A DNA stretch of 64,000 nt, taken from NCBI GenBank assembly GCA_918026815.1, contig CAKJVC010000027.1:62001-126000 (forward strand), in the 5' to 3' direction. Source of the stretch: Chalara sp. BL73 (taxonomy: Eukaryota; Ascomycota; Leotiomycetes; Helotiales). Position 1 is the first letter of the stretch, and each line of letters starts with the position of its first letter. Made by a program: the position numbers and the translations under genes. Shown piece after piece: positions 54,762 through 64,000 of this stretch. Under the pieces are notes generated by a model. That model saw only the letters and a list, made by a program, of their open reading frames with translations. It did no database searches and was not told the DNA's origin.

Positions 54762-56621
54762 ACGTAGCCCACAAGCGAGTTTCCAACACAAGCGAATTTC
54801 CATTTTTTTTCTTGGCATCGTACGAACTACCTTTCAACAACATTTTTTTATATATACTAAAATGGTTCGTACTTGGAATGAATCCGACCTTATTTTAGCA
54901 GTAAATACGCTTCAAAAGAATCCACATTTAAAGCTAAGTCGCGTTGCTCGAACTTACAATGTGCCTCGCAAAACATTGTATAACCGATATCACGGAAGAA
55001 CTTCACGACGCGATATTTCAGCTAATTCTCGAAAACTTACCGATCTTGAAGAAAATGTTATCGTACGGCATATTCTTGACTTGGATTCACGGTCATTTCC
55101 TCCTCGACTTAGTAATGTTGAAGATATGGCTAATCAACTACTTCAACAACGAAATGCGGGACGCGTCGGCAAAAACTGGACTTCAAACTTCGTACGACGA
55201 CAACCAGAGCTACGAACGCGTTTTAATCGAAGAATCGACTATCAGCGAGTTCAGTGCGAAGACCCTGACGTGTATAATGCATGGTTTCGCCTCGTACGAA
55301 ACACAATTGCCAAATATGGGATTCAGGAAGAAGATATATACAACTTTGACGAAACGGGATTTGTAATGGGCCAGATTTCGTCCGAAATGGTTGTAACAAG
55401 CTCTGAACGACGTAACAAGCCTCGAACTGTACAACAAGGGAATCGGGAATGGATTACAGTAATTCAAGGGATCGGTTCGTACGGCTATGTGCTGCCGCCA
55501 TATATAATTGTTGCGGGCAAAACCCACCTTTCGTCGTGGTATGAAAATAGTCAATTGCCGTCCGATTGGGTTATTGCTGTTACTGCAAATGGCTGGACAA
55601 CAAATGAACGAGGCTTAGATTGGATTCGGCATTTCAATTTACATACAAAGAGTCGTACAAAGGGTGGTTATCGACTTTTGATTCTTGATGGCCACGAAAG
55701 CCACCACTCGACTGATTTCGAGCTTTATTGCAAAGAACACAACATTATTACTCTTTGTATGCCTGCACATTCGTCTCACAAGCTTCAGCCTCTTGATGTT
55801 GGTTGTTTTCGTGCGTTAAAAAGATCGTATGGCGCTGAAATTGAAAAGCTGATGCGTGCGCATATTACTTATATTTCTAAGGAAGACTTTTTCCTGCTTT
55901 CCATACCGCATTTCGTACAACAATGATTGAATCAAATATTCGAGGAGGGTTCCGCGGAACAGGCCTTGTGCCGTACGACCCAGAATATGTGATTTCACAG
56001 CTAGATATCAAACTGCCAACTCCAACTTCGCCTAGAACGTCGTCCGGTTTACCTTTAATTTGGGAGCCTAAAACTCCAAGCAACGTAATTGAAACACAAT
56101 CTCAGACTATATATGTCAAAGAAAGAATCATACGACATCAAAATAGCTCTCCGACTTTGCTTTTGTCAAGTATAGATCAGTTTGCAAAAGGTGCAACGCG
56201 CGCAATTCATGAACTAGCGTTGTTGCGCGAAGAGAACAGAGCACTTCGCAAAGCAATAATGAGCTTAGTCGGCGGCGTCGTACGAAAAAGCGCCGAATAC
56301 AAGAAGGAGGATCACTTAGTTTGCAAGATGCGCAAGATCTTCAAGCTCAAAGTGATGTTAATGCTCAATTACAAGCCGATTTGGGCCAAGATAGTAGTCG
56401 TACAAAGCAAAACGCACCACAACAACGACGCTGTGGATTGTGCGGAGAGTTTGGCCACAACGTGCGAACATGTCAAAAGAGTAGATTAGAGCTTGAAGAT
56501 TCAGATATTGAAGAGTTATAATTAATTATTTGTATTGTTGTTTAAATATTTGAGTATTTCGTACGATGCCAAGAAAAAAATGGAAATTCGCTTGTGTTGG
56601 AAACTCGCTTGTGGGCTACGT
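54762..56621 (+). mobile_element. pogo-B, full-length element of 1,860 bp
   Basis: TIRs start ACGTAGCCCACAAGCGAGTT, contain two AAGCGA repeats and end CTTGGCATCGTACGA on both sides. They are identical except for one base in a T run. TA flanks lie at 54760-54761 and 56622-56623. Length equals that of pogo-A although the TIR sequences differ. The transposase is broken, so pogo-B depends on another source. Confidence 0.9.
54862..56521 (+). pseudogene. pogo-B transposase, two frameshifts
   Basis: Homologue of the pogo-A protein along its length: SRVARTYNVPRKTLYNRYHG, FVRRQPELRTRFNRRIDYQR, NFDETGFVMGQ, LLILDGHESHHS, HKLQPLDVGCF. All three catalytic aspartates are present in the first frame. One T is missing from the run near 55890 (EDFF then continues in frame 55923 onward, ESNIRGGFRGTGLVPYDPE). 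One A is missing near 56253 (in LRKA(N)NELS), after which the zinc knuckle CGLCGEFGHNVRTC and stop at 56521 read in the third frame. Both lesions are single bases in or beside homopolymers. Confidence 0.88.
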
Positions 56622-56629
56622 TAATTCAA

Positions 56630-57433
56630 ATCTCCGGAAGTTAACTGTTAATATAGTTCTTTTTTTTCGTTTTTACTTTTTATAGTTAAATTTGCTATTT
56701 TTACTAGTCGTAGTACTTACAGTTTTCGTGCTGTTTTTGTTTTTGAGTTAACTTAACAAATTTTCAACTCTAAAAACATAATAGCCGCTTTTAACTTCTG
56801 TAATAGCCGTTACTTTACTTGCTCTGCTATATTTTAAAACTTTTTTTTTACAATAATTTGTTTTATATACTAATTATTTTCTAGCCGCAGCAAAGTTTTT
56901 ATAAAAAAAGTCGAAAACCAAATGCGCAATGTTCAAAACAAAAACAGCTTTTACTTCGTTAAGTAGATTTTTAACAATGTCCAAACCGCTTTTTGCTTTA
57001 TTTTACTTCGCAGTCTAAAAATGTTTTCTATTTTCGTCGGTAACTTTACATTTATTCAAAAGCTTTTTAAACGTTTCGGTAACTAATTTACTGCTATGTT
57101 CAGAAAAAAAAGCTTTTTTGCATTGATACACTAGTAAAAAAATAAACGAAATAAAGTTTACTAAAGCTAAGTCTAACATAAACGACTTAGTTTCTAAGTA
57201 CTAACAATACTAAAAAGCTTTTATTTCTAAAAGAAAAAAAAGTATAAAAAAGCGCTATTAAAGCAAAAGGAGTAAACTTGGTTTATATAAAATAGCACTT
57301 AAGCACTTATTTTAATAGCGACAATAGCATATCAAAACTTTTTGTTTATTAAGCTTGAAGCGCTTGCTTCGACCGGTGTTTCGCATATAATAACTTACAT
57401 AACCTTTATTATTAGTATAGCTAGTAATATGTA
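56630..57433. other. AT-rich stretch without genes
   Basis: Long A and T runs and no open frame with a domain. It may be decayed transposon sequence. Confidence 0.4.
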
Positions 57434-57535
57434 CACTGTAATTACTGCAGTAATTTCACAACTTATTATACACGGCAATATAACTTTCTTCGAAAAATAC
57501 GTACTAAATAATACTGCAGTAATATACTTTCTATT
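57434..57535 (-). repeat. Inverted, AT-shifted copy of the hAT-1-type right end
   Basis: Reverse complement resembles 49794-49912 and 11459-11568: ATTACTGCAGTATTATTTAG, CGTATTTTTCGAAG, then GTGAAATTACTGCAGTAATT. Many differences are G/C to A/T. Confidence 0.65.
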
Positions 57536-57745
57536 TTATACGCACAGCGTACTAAAAAATAATTACACGTGGCTTAATAACATTTTTTTACTTTTCTTTT
57601 ACTTTCCAACTTTTATTTATTTATTTCTTCCTTTAATTCAGAAGCTTTTACGTTATACTAAAACTTTAAACACTTTAAAGCTTCAATTACTTTTACTGAA
57701 AACTTATTACGACGATCTGTAACTGTAATTTTGTATAATAAAAAA

Positions 57746-57983
57746 TGTAACAACTCGAAACGAACAAAAATCTCGATCCGTAGATTTCAAAGAAAAAGAC
57801 TTAAAAGTGTGAACGGCTATTAGTTGTTATAACGAAAAAAACAAGCTACAAAAAAAAAAAAAAAAAAAAAAGGCGGCGCTTTATATACAAAAGACTAGCT
57901 AAAAGCCAGTGTAAGCGTAACTTTGTAGTGTTAAAAGCCGAGCTTTAAAAAGCTCTAAGCGAAATCGGGCCAAAGCCGTAACA
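57746..57983 (+). repeat. Solo LTR, family B, AT-shifted copy
   Basis: Begins TGTAACAACTCGAAACGAAC and ends GCCGTAACA, aligning with 25193-25384 through TCTCGATCCG, GTTATAACGAA and GCGCTTTATATACA. It contains a 22-base A run (about 57850-57871). No target duplication is seen. Differences from the other copy are mainly toward A/T. Confidence 0.65.
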
Positions 57984-59590
57984 CTATAGCTATTACTTTT
58001 TGCTTTGACTTTAAAAAAAAAAATACTTGAAATAAAACAAAGTTACTAGCCAAAGCTGATTAAAGTCGCTGTCGATACTTTTTCGTTGTCGTCGAAAGCG
58101 TCGCAAAAAAAAGCTGACGTAGCTTTTTCAGAACAAAGAATTCTGCCAGCGAAATAAGTACGAAAACCATCCGACTGTTCGGTTTTTTGCTTTGCAAACA
58201 AACTCGTTATTAATTTTACGCTGTTAATAGCTTAAGCAGCAATAACTGTACCGGGCAAATAGAACACTTTTAAAGCGTAAACAAAGTTTTCACTTTTTTA
58301 TCGGAGCTTTGCGGAATCGTAACAAACGCTTTAAAAAGACTCAACGTGTAGAATAAGCTAAAACATTCGAAAAAAAAAAAATCTAAAGTAGTGTACGCGC
58401 TGCGCGAGTAGAAAAAACTAGGTGAAAATTGAGGATCTTGTTAAAAAGTGCTGCGTACTTAGAAAGTAATAGTTGAACGCGATTTCGATCACGAAAAAAA
58501 ACCGCTGTAGCGATAGGCCCAAAAACGAATCTACAAAATCACACAAAAACAATACCAGCCTTTTTTTGACTACGCGATTCTACAACAAACAAAGCAAAAA
58601 AGCCGGCAGCTAAAAAAGAACTTAAACATAACAAGCTATCGAAAATACTAAGTTAAAACATACACAGAAAAAAATAAAGCACGCGTTTTAGTTAATAGAA
58701 ACGGACACGTTGCTATAAAGCCGCAGGCTTAAGTTTTATAGTAAAAACTTCTGCGAAGCACAGTCGGCTTTGCTGTAAGCAAAAATGTAGCAAAGTAGCG
58801 CGAAGTAGTTAATAGCTATAGGGCGCAGCGTATAATGGCAGCGACAAAAACCCTTTTTATATAGCTCGAAAAGACAGAAGCGCGTGTCGGTCTACAATAG
58901 CATGTTCAGAGTCCAGTAGAGTGGCAGGCATGGGGTAGGCTTAAGGAGCAAACTGCGGGAGAGATATAGGGAGATGGATTGGGCCCCGGAACCCTCGAAG
59001 CAGATCGAAAAAAGGAGAGCTAACGCGACGACCCTTTGATTAGCAGGAAAGATATTAAAAGGGCTCTTGCGTAGATTAGAGCTCCATTAGAGCCACCTTT
59101 CTCCTATGTGATCACCGCCCATAATCGCTCCCAAGCACAATCCCATCTGCCACTATGACCGGAGCCGCGTGTGAACTGTCAGGCCCTAAGGACAATCCGA
59201 GATCGAGTCGCAGTCGCTTTCGAGGTTGCCGATTGCTACTCGCAAATCCATCGTCCTACTAGCCACGCTGTTATCTTGAGCATGATGGGTTGGCAGCCGT
59301 AGGATTAGAACTAAGCTGTCTTCCTCGACTCTGGCCGTGAGAAGAGTATACACAGCAGGTACTCACCAGAGAGGCAGTGCCAGCTACCTCTCCAGCCGCC
59401 AGCATCTTGATTCAGGCCTAAGAACCATGACACGGCGCTCAGGCCATTTGGTCGAGGGCTTACCGATTAGGTATAGTCAGGTCCGGTGCCTCGGCAACGA
59501 CCATGATGGCCTGAGTGGCTGAGGTAAAATCCAAGCGACGGATCGACACGTGCTTACCACCCACGTGAGATATTTTCCTGAGGCATTTGT
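57984..59590. other. Transition from AT-rich debris to balanced sequence, no gene supported
   Basis: Until about 58850 the sequence is A/T-run-rich. After that composition becomes normal, but only short frames without domains occur. The change near 58.9 kb marks the edge of the decayed block. Confidence 0.4.
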
Positions 59591-59593
59591 GTC

Positions 59594-59911
59594 TTGGCAT
59601 CGTCAATCACTACCCAACTAGGCTTAGCTCGTACGTCAGACCCGACCCTGAATCAGTATATGACGTCGGTGGAGCGGGCAGTTTTCTGCAAGAATGTGGA
59701 GAGTGTGAAGCGCTTGAAAGAAATGCTCCGTTCTGTCATACTGCTGATGAATTGTCGGGAAGTGAGCGAGGCTGCCAGGGAAGTTAGTCGTGGTCCTTGG
59801 ACAGTTGTGAGGGGTCTCCAAAGATATGGTCTTATGGAAGGAAAAGTGCCTGTAGATCTGTTCCACAAACCATCGCCTCCCATCTGGAAACAAACCACTG
59901 TTGGCAAGTAA
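59594..59911 (+). CDS. Short open frame of unknown family (uncertain)
   Basis: About 105 codons, but no ATG at the start of the frame (first in-frame ATG at 59660, MTSVERAVFCKNVES). The sequence is soluble-looking with charged helices and ends KPSPPIWKQTTVGK. Overlapping minus-strand frames exist. I see no motif. It may be the tail of a decayed gene. Confidence 0.25.
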   Translation: MASSITTQLGLARTSDPTLNQYMTSVERAVFCKNVESVKRLKEMLRSVILLMNCREVSEAAREVSRGPWTVVRGLQRYGLMEGKVPVDLFHKPSPPIWKQTTVGK

Positions 59912-61371
59912 AAGCATTTGTTATCATGCCGATCCCCGCCGCCAGATTCCGAGAAGTATCACAGATTCCCTAAAGAGTAATTTTAGATATATTTTTCCTT
60001 GAGCAATGCTTTCTTATTACAATGTGTCGGTCGTGTCAATAGACTCAGCGTCTCGGCTGCGTCAAATGTCTGGTTGGGATTCGGTCAAGCCGCTTTTCCA
60101 AGACTCCACCATCCATCCATCGTAGGACTCAAATTTGTGACTTCGTACCTTCGTATCCCTCTCTTCTGTTAAGGCTTTGCATTCGTCCGAGTATTTACCT
60201 AAGTGGTCGCTACAATAATCACCTCGAACCTTTCGGAACTCGAGCATGCGTACTTATCTGTACGACCAAGCTGAGCCCCAATCGAATATCCAGATAAGCA
60301 AGCATCCCCAGCTTCAGACGTCATCTCGGCACGATCAAGGTGGTGTTCCGAAACCACGGTAAGAACACAACTGGGCTGGCGATTGGGAAGAATCCGAGAA
60401 TCCCAACATAGGCTCAGCGGCTGCGAATCTGCCCTTGAATTGTGAGCTCCTATTGTCGGTAGTGAGATCTTCAAATTATGCCCATGATGTAGTTGAGTTT
60501 CGAATTGGGTAGCTTGCATTGCTTTCCCTTGCGTGCTCTCTATGCTTGTTCATGCCCTGTCGTTGTTCTGTTGTTCTTGTGAGGAATGAATGAAGTCAAT
60601 CTGCGTCATGCTCCTTCATGGGAGAGGGAGCAAGACCCATCTCTAGACTCCAGCCACAGGTGACCATCCGAAGTGACGCCAAGCTGCCGTGGTGTCGTGA
60701 GGCAGAAAGTGCTACAGCGCCAATGAAGTTAAACATGGCCATCTCCTCCGCTCGCTGTTCCCCGCTGTGCTTTCGACATAGGACAGGAGATAAATCGCTT
60801 TGACATTGACAGGTGCTCCATCCTAGTAAATTGTCTCCTGATGAATGAGTGGATGAGCGGGAATGCGGCGGTTTGCTCCTCAATTTGTCTTGGTATTTCG
60901 GCATGAATGAGTGGATGATTGAGCATGCGGAGGTTTGCTCCTTCACCTCTCAGTACAAGTGAGCATCGTGAGCAGAGCTTGTTACGGCGGTCGGCAGTGG
61001 ATTGTTGTCCTTATCATTGGCTGTGCGCAAGGCCATGACGAGGCGAGTGCTCGGAAAGCCACCAAAACACAAGCGAATTGGGCAAATGACGTCCTCAGAC
61101 AGCCACATCTTGCTTGATAATATCCCCATCACCGCTTGCACCTGGTCCTTTCTTGCAGCTACCCAACGTCAATAAACACCAGATTCTGTCGATCTATTTC
61201 AAACACCAGGCGATCTTTGTCAGTATGTAGGGTTTAGCACAAGGGATACTACTGCATTCAGTTTATGCCTCGTCCGAACTACCACCTCCCCCTCACGCCC
61301 TCTCCCTTTGAGTACTTCTTGTGTCAGATCTTGACAGCCTGCGACGCACTTAACAAACACAAATACTAACA
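59912..61371. other. Upstream region of the kinase gene
   Basis: No gene is supported; frames on both strands mirror one another. The last 150 bases are C/T-rich and precede the kinase ATG. A 40-bp imperfect direct repeat lies at 60841-60942. Confidence 0.4.
60841..60942 (+). repeat. Imperfect direct repeat, 40 bp with 62-bp period
   Basis: ATGAATGAGTGGATGAGCGG...CGGTTTGCTCCT (60841-60880) recurs as ATGAATGAGTGGATGATTGA...AGGTTTGCTCCT (60903-60942), about 430 bp before the kinase ATG. Confidence 0.8.
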
Positions 61372-63536
61372 ATGGAAAACCATGAGACTGTCAAAACGCT
61401 CCTGAAAGGCGGCCACGGTAAGTCCTTGCTGAGAACCACCCAACATTGAACTTCGTTAACAAGTCATCAAGGAAAGCAAGCACGAGTCAACCAAGCGGAT
61501 GTAACAACACACGTTTCGCCTGTAAACGCTCATCAACACCAGCCCCAGCCCAAGAACTACGACTACTCGAATAACTACGCAAACAGCGAACCAAACGTTA
61601 TGGCTCGCCAGGCATATCAACAACCTGGTGGAGATGCGTACTTAGTAGCAGATGCCGGAGCACAGAATCGATGTGCGCAGGCAGGCAATATGGCTGCACA
61701 CCACGCTGAACAAGGCCAAAAGATCGGAGCATCGAAAGGCAAGAAGCCCAGCCCTGAAGAACTGGCACGCATGGTCGCCGAAGAGAAGGATATCAAGAAC
61801 ACGTTACCGAGATATCGCGGCCTCGAACGATGGCGACTCGTCGAGAAGATGGGCCACGGTGCATTCAGCAACGTTTATCGAGCTATCGATACCGAGGGCA
61901 CGACTGGAGAGGTGGCCATCAAGGTCGTCCGGAAATTCGAGATGAACTCGAACCAGGCAAGTTCGGGCTCATGCTCGTTTTTGTGTTATTTTCTAACTTA
62001 TGCCTCGATCTATGAGCCTGGCTAACCATGGTGCGTCATAGAGCGATGCTCACTTACACCCGGATTTCAAGAAGCAACCCAAAACAGTCGAGGTGCGCAA
62101 TATTTCTGCATCTCATTGCGTGATTTTTCAATTGCTTCACGCAGTAGTTCCTTGACAACGGCTGACCATTTCACAGCGAGCAAACATCCTCAAGGAAGTC
62201 CAGATTATGAGACAACTGGATCACCCCAACATCGTCAAACTCGTCGATTTCTCCGAATCAAGACAATACTACTATATCATCCTCGAGTTGGCTCCTGGAG
62301 GAGAACTCTTCCATCAAATTGTACGACTCACATACTTCAGCGAAGACTTAGCACGACACGTCATTACTCAAGTCGGCGAAGCACTAAAATATCTCCATGA
62401 GGAGAAAGGTGTTGCTCACAGGTATATTCTAGTATTCGTCGACGTTTGTCATTATCACTGACGTCATCAGAGATATCAAACCTGAGAACTTACTATTCTC
62501 ACCGATTCCTTTCGTTCCTACGAAGCATCCCAAGCCAAAGCCAGCAGTAGGTGAGGACAAGGTTGACGAGGGAGAATTTATCAAGGGCGTCGGCGCCGGT
62601 GGAATTGGCAAAATCAAGATTGCAGATTTCGGCTTTTCAAAGATCGTATGGGATCGTCAAATGATGTCTCCTTGTGGGACTGTTGGCTACACAGCACCGG
62701 AGATTGTCAAGGATGAGCGATATTCCAAGAGTGTCGATATGTGGGCTATGGGTTGCGTGCTCTACACATTACTCTGTGGTTTCCCTCCATTCTACGATGA
62801 AAGCATCCAAGTTCTCACCGAGATGGTTGCAAGAGGCCAATACACGTTCGTATCGCCATGGTGGGACGACATTTTCAAGCCTGCACAAGATCTTGTTTCC
62901 CATCTCTTGACCGTCGACCCCGAGAAGCGCTACACAATCAAGGAATTCCTCGCTCATCCTTGGATCCGTGGCTCCGACGAGCCAACATACGCCGCCCACG
63001 ACGCACCGCCGCTTGCAACTCCTGCGACAGAACGTAACAGGCAACTCGGCGGCCAAGGTCAACTACGTGCATTCAACCCAGACCTCCTCGAATCCCCTGG
63101 CGCCAAACGCATGGACTTCCGTTCGCCTGGTGCCATTAACGTGCGAGAGGTCTTCGACGTCGGCTACGCTGTCCACCGCCAACAAGAGGACCAGAAACGC
63201 CGAAAGAATGCCCGTGCACCAGGCCTTAATGACATCGACGACGACTACGAGGAAGAGTATGACCAATCCACAAAGCCTGCAGACATTCGAGGAGTTGAGC
63301 AAGGCCTCAAAAACACGAATCTCTCCGGTGAGGCAAAGGCGAGACAGGCGGCTACACCGAGACAACCAGAGCAGAAAGGCTACGGACAGCATTCTCCTGC
63401 TGTGACGGCTGCCGCCAAGCAGCAATTCAAACAGCGAAAGGGAGTATTCGAACTGAACCTCGATGGAGCGACGTTATTGGGCAGGAGAAGGCAGAAGGGC
63501 CCAAGTGGATTGAGAGAAGCTACTGCGGCTCACTAG
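61372..63536 (+). CDS. CAMK-family Ser/Thr kinase of the RCK2/Srk1 type (630 aa)
   Basis: Five exons in phase: 61372-61417, 61472-61956, 62042-62092, 62177-62421, 62471-63536. Intron 2 is a GC-AG intron (CAG|GCAAGT). The N-terminus (1-135) is Gln/Asn/Ala-rich. The kinase domain has the Gly loop GHGAFSNVYRA (143-153), Lys166 in VAIKVV, HRDIKPENLL (Asp277, Asn282), a family-specific insert of about 40 residues (PFVPTKHPKPK, DEGEFIKGVGAGGIG), DFG at 328-330, GTVGYTAPE and MGCVLYTLLCGFPPF. It ends near WIRG, followed by a 200-residue tail (FRSPGAINVREVFDVGYAVH, then KQQFKQRKGVFELNLDGATLL). The insert and tail are characteristic of fungal stress-responsive kinases acting downstream of Hog1-type MAP kinases (yeast RCK2, fission yeast Srk1). 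Intact and probably a core host gene. Confidence 0.9.
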
Positions 63537-63539
63537 CAA

Positions 63540-64000
63540 TCAAAGATGACGAAAGGTGTGTCGTTCGAAGTATCCCTATTAGAGTATTTTGAGCAGGCAA
63601 ACCTTCCCACTATGCCTCCCTATGTTGCTCGTAAACCGGCCAAAAGTGTTGAAGATGATCGTCATTATTGCGATCTCCTTCAAGAATGCCTTCGGTCTGC
63701 CTTCCAAGCTGCCTTCCAGACTACCTTGTAGTCAGACTTGTGGTCTGCCTTCTAATTTCATTGCAGCCTACACAAAGCAAGATGGGTGCTTATGCAAGAG
63801 TCAGATGTAGGCTTGCCGTAGCTTATATAAGCGCCCTTCCGGGCTCATAAACTGTTGCATTATTGTCTCCGATTGGTTGATGTAGAATGCTATGATGAAT
63901 ATTTACAAGTGGGAGGAGCGTTCATTATATGCTCGACTCCGGACCCCTAGCTCGGGAGGCTGACAATTTTCGACATCTCTCACCCTACATCGCTCCCGCC
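63540..64000. other. Kinase 3' flank; short tandem words
   Basis: CTGCCTTC words recur at 63698-63752. TTATATAAGCGCCC (about 63821) looks like a promoter element facing right, so another gene or LTR may start beyond the window. No frame is supported. Confidence 0.35.

Noticed and set aside
57342..57722. 126-codon frame as a gene
   Set aside because: It overlaps the inverted hAT end, and the similar peptide at 49793-50233 is just the same repeat read in frame.
1..64000. Starship-type giant element (DUF3435 captain) and tRNA genes
   Set aside because: I looked for a tyrosine-recombinase-like captain and for tRNA box A/B patterns and saw none I could support.

Overview
The window reads as a transposon-dominated accessory region of a filamentous ascomycete (Pezizomycotina) genome. 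The evidence is the intron style (mostly 38-85 nt introns with GT-AG or GC-AG borders, GTAAGT-like donors and CTAAC-like branch sites) and the families present: PTH11/rhodopsin-type membrane proteins, 2EXR/F-box-like proteins, a HET-like N-terminus, a DUF3505-type relic, Fot1/pogo transposases, fungal Helitrons and a chromodomain Ty3/gypsy element. I cannot place it below that rank from sequence alone.

Layout. 0.2-5.25 kb: a minus-strand Helitron (Helitron-1), complete except for one frameshift. 5.8-8 kb: a pogo N-terminal relic and a two-domain fasciclin gene. 8.0-11.6 kb: a hAT element (hAT-1) abutting a truncated 2EXR gene. 12.5-23.6 kb: a gene graveyard (dynamin, a polytopic membrane gene, a DUF3505 relic, a tandem-domain pseudogene, a 3'-truncated rhodopsin-domain gene, a hAT tail, a HET-like N-terminus). 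24.0-27.5 kb: a nested stack, in which a non-autonomous hAT-like element with a perfect 8-bp target duplication holds a pogo-type MITE, a solo LTR and a complete pogo element with an intact 553-aa transposase. 28.9-31.9 kb: an apparently intact nine-exon gene whose 797-aa product joins a rhodopsin/PTH11-like domain to a fucose-permease-like MFS domain. 33-38 kb: fragments (MFS, acyl-CoA dehydrogenase, gypsy RNase H), a second hAT (hAT-2) and a Helitron relic. 38.3-39.5 kb: an intact 2EXR/F-box-like gene with an acidic tail. 39.8 kb: a solo LTR. 41-48.6 kb: a plus-strand Helitron of a different lineage (Helitron-2) with a long coiled-coil N-terminus. 49.8-58 kb: AT-rich debris with a gypsy integrase/chromodomain end, solo LTRs, foldbacks and a second full-length but frameshifted pogo element. 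61.4-63.5 kb: an intact five-exon CAMK-family kinase of the RCK2/Srk1 type, the clearest conserved host gene.

Most elements are broken by one to three single-base indels, so the region is young enough for reconstruction by eye but mostly inactive. Only pogo-A keeps an open transposase together with its ends, and it could in principle mobilise the related MITE, although their TIRs differ. Intact genes (kinase, rhodopsin-MFS fusion, 2EXR gene, 13.6-kb membrane gene) sit as islands. The strongest unexplained signal is at DNA level: each major element family carries its own short word at many times chance frequency, in all frames or both orientations. The word is CGTACG in the pogo elements and CCGTAA/TTACGG in Helitron-1 and in an AT-rich relic 50 kb away. 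This resembles element-specific recognition motifs more than codon usage.
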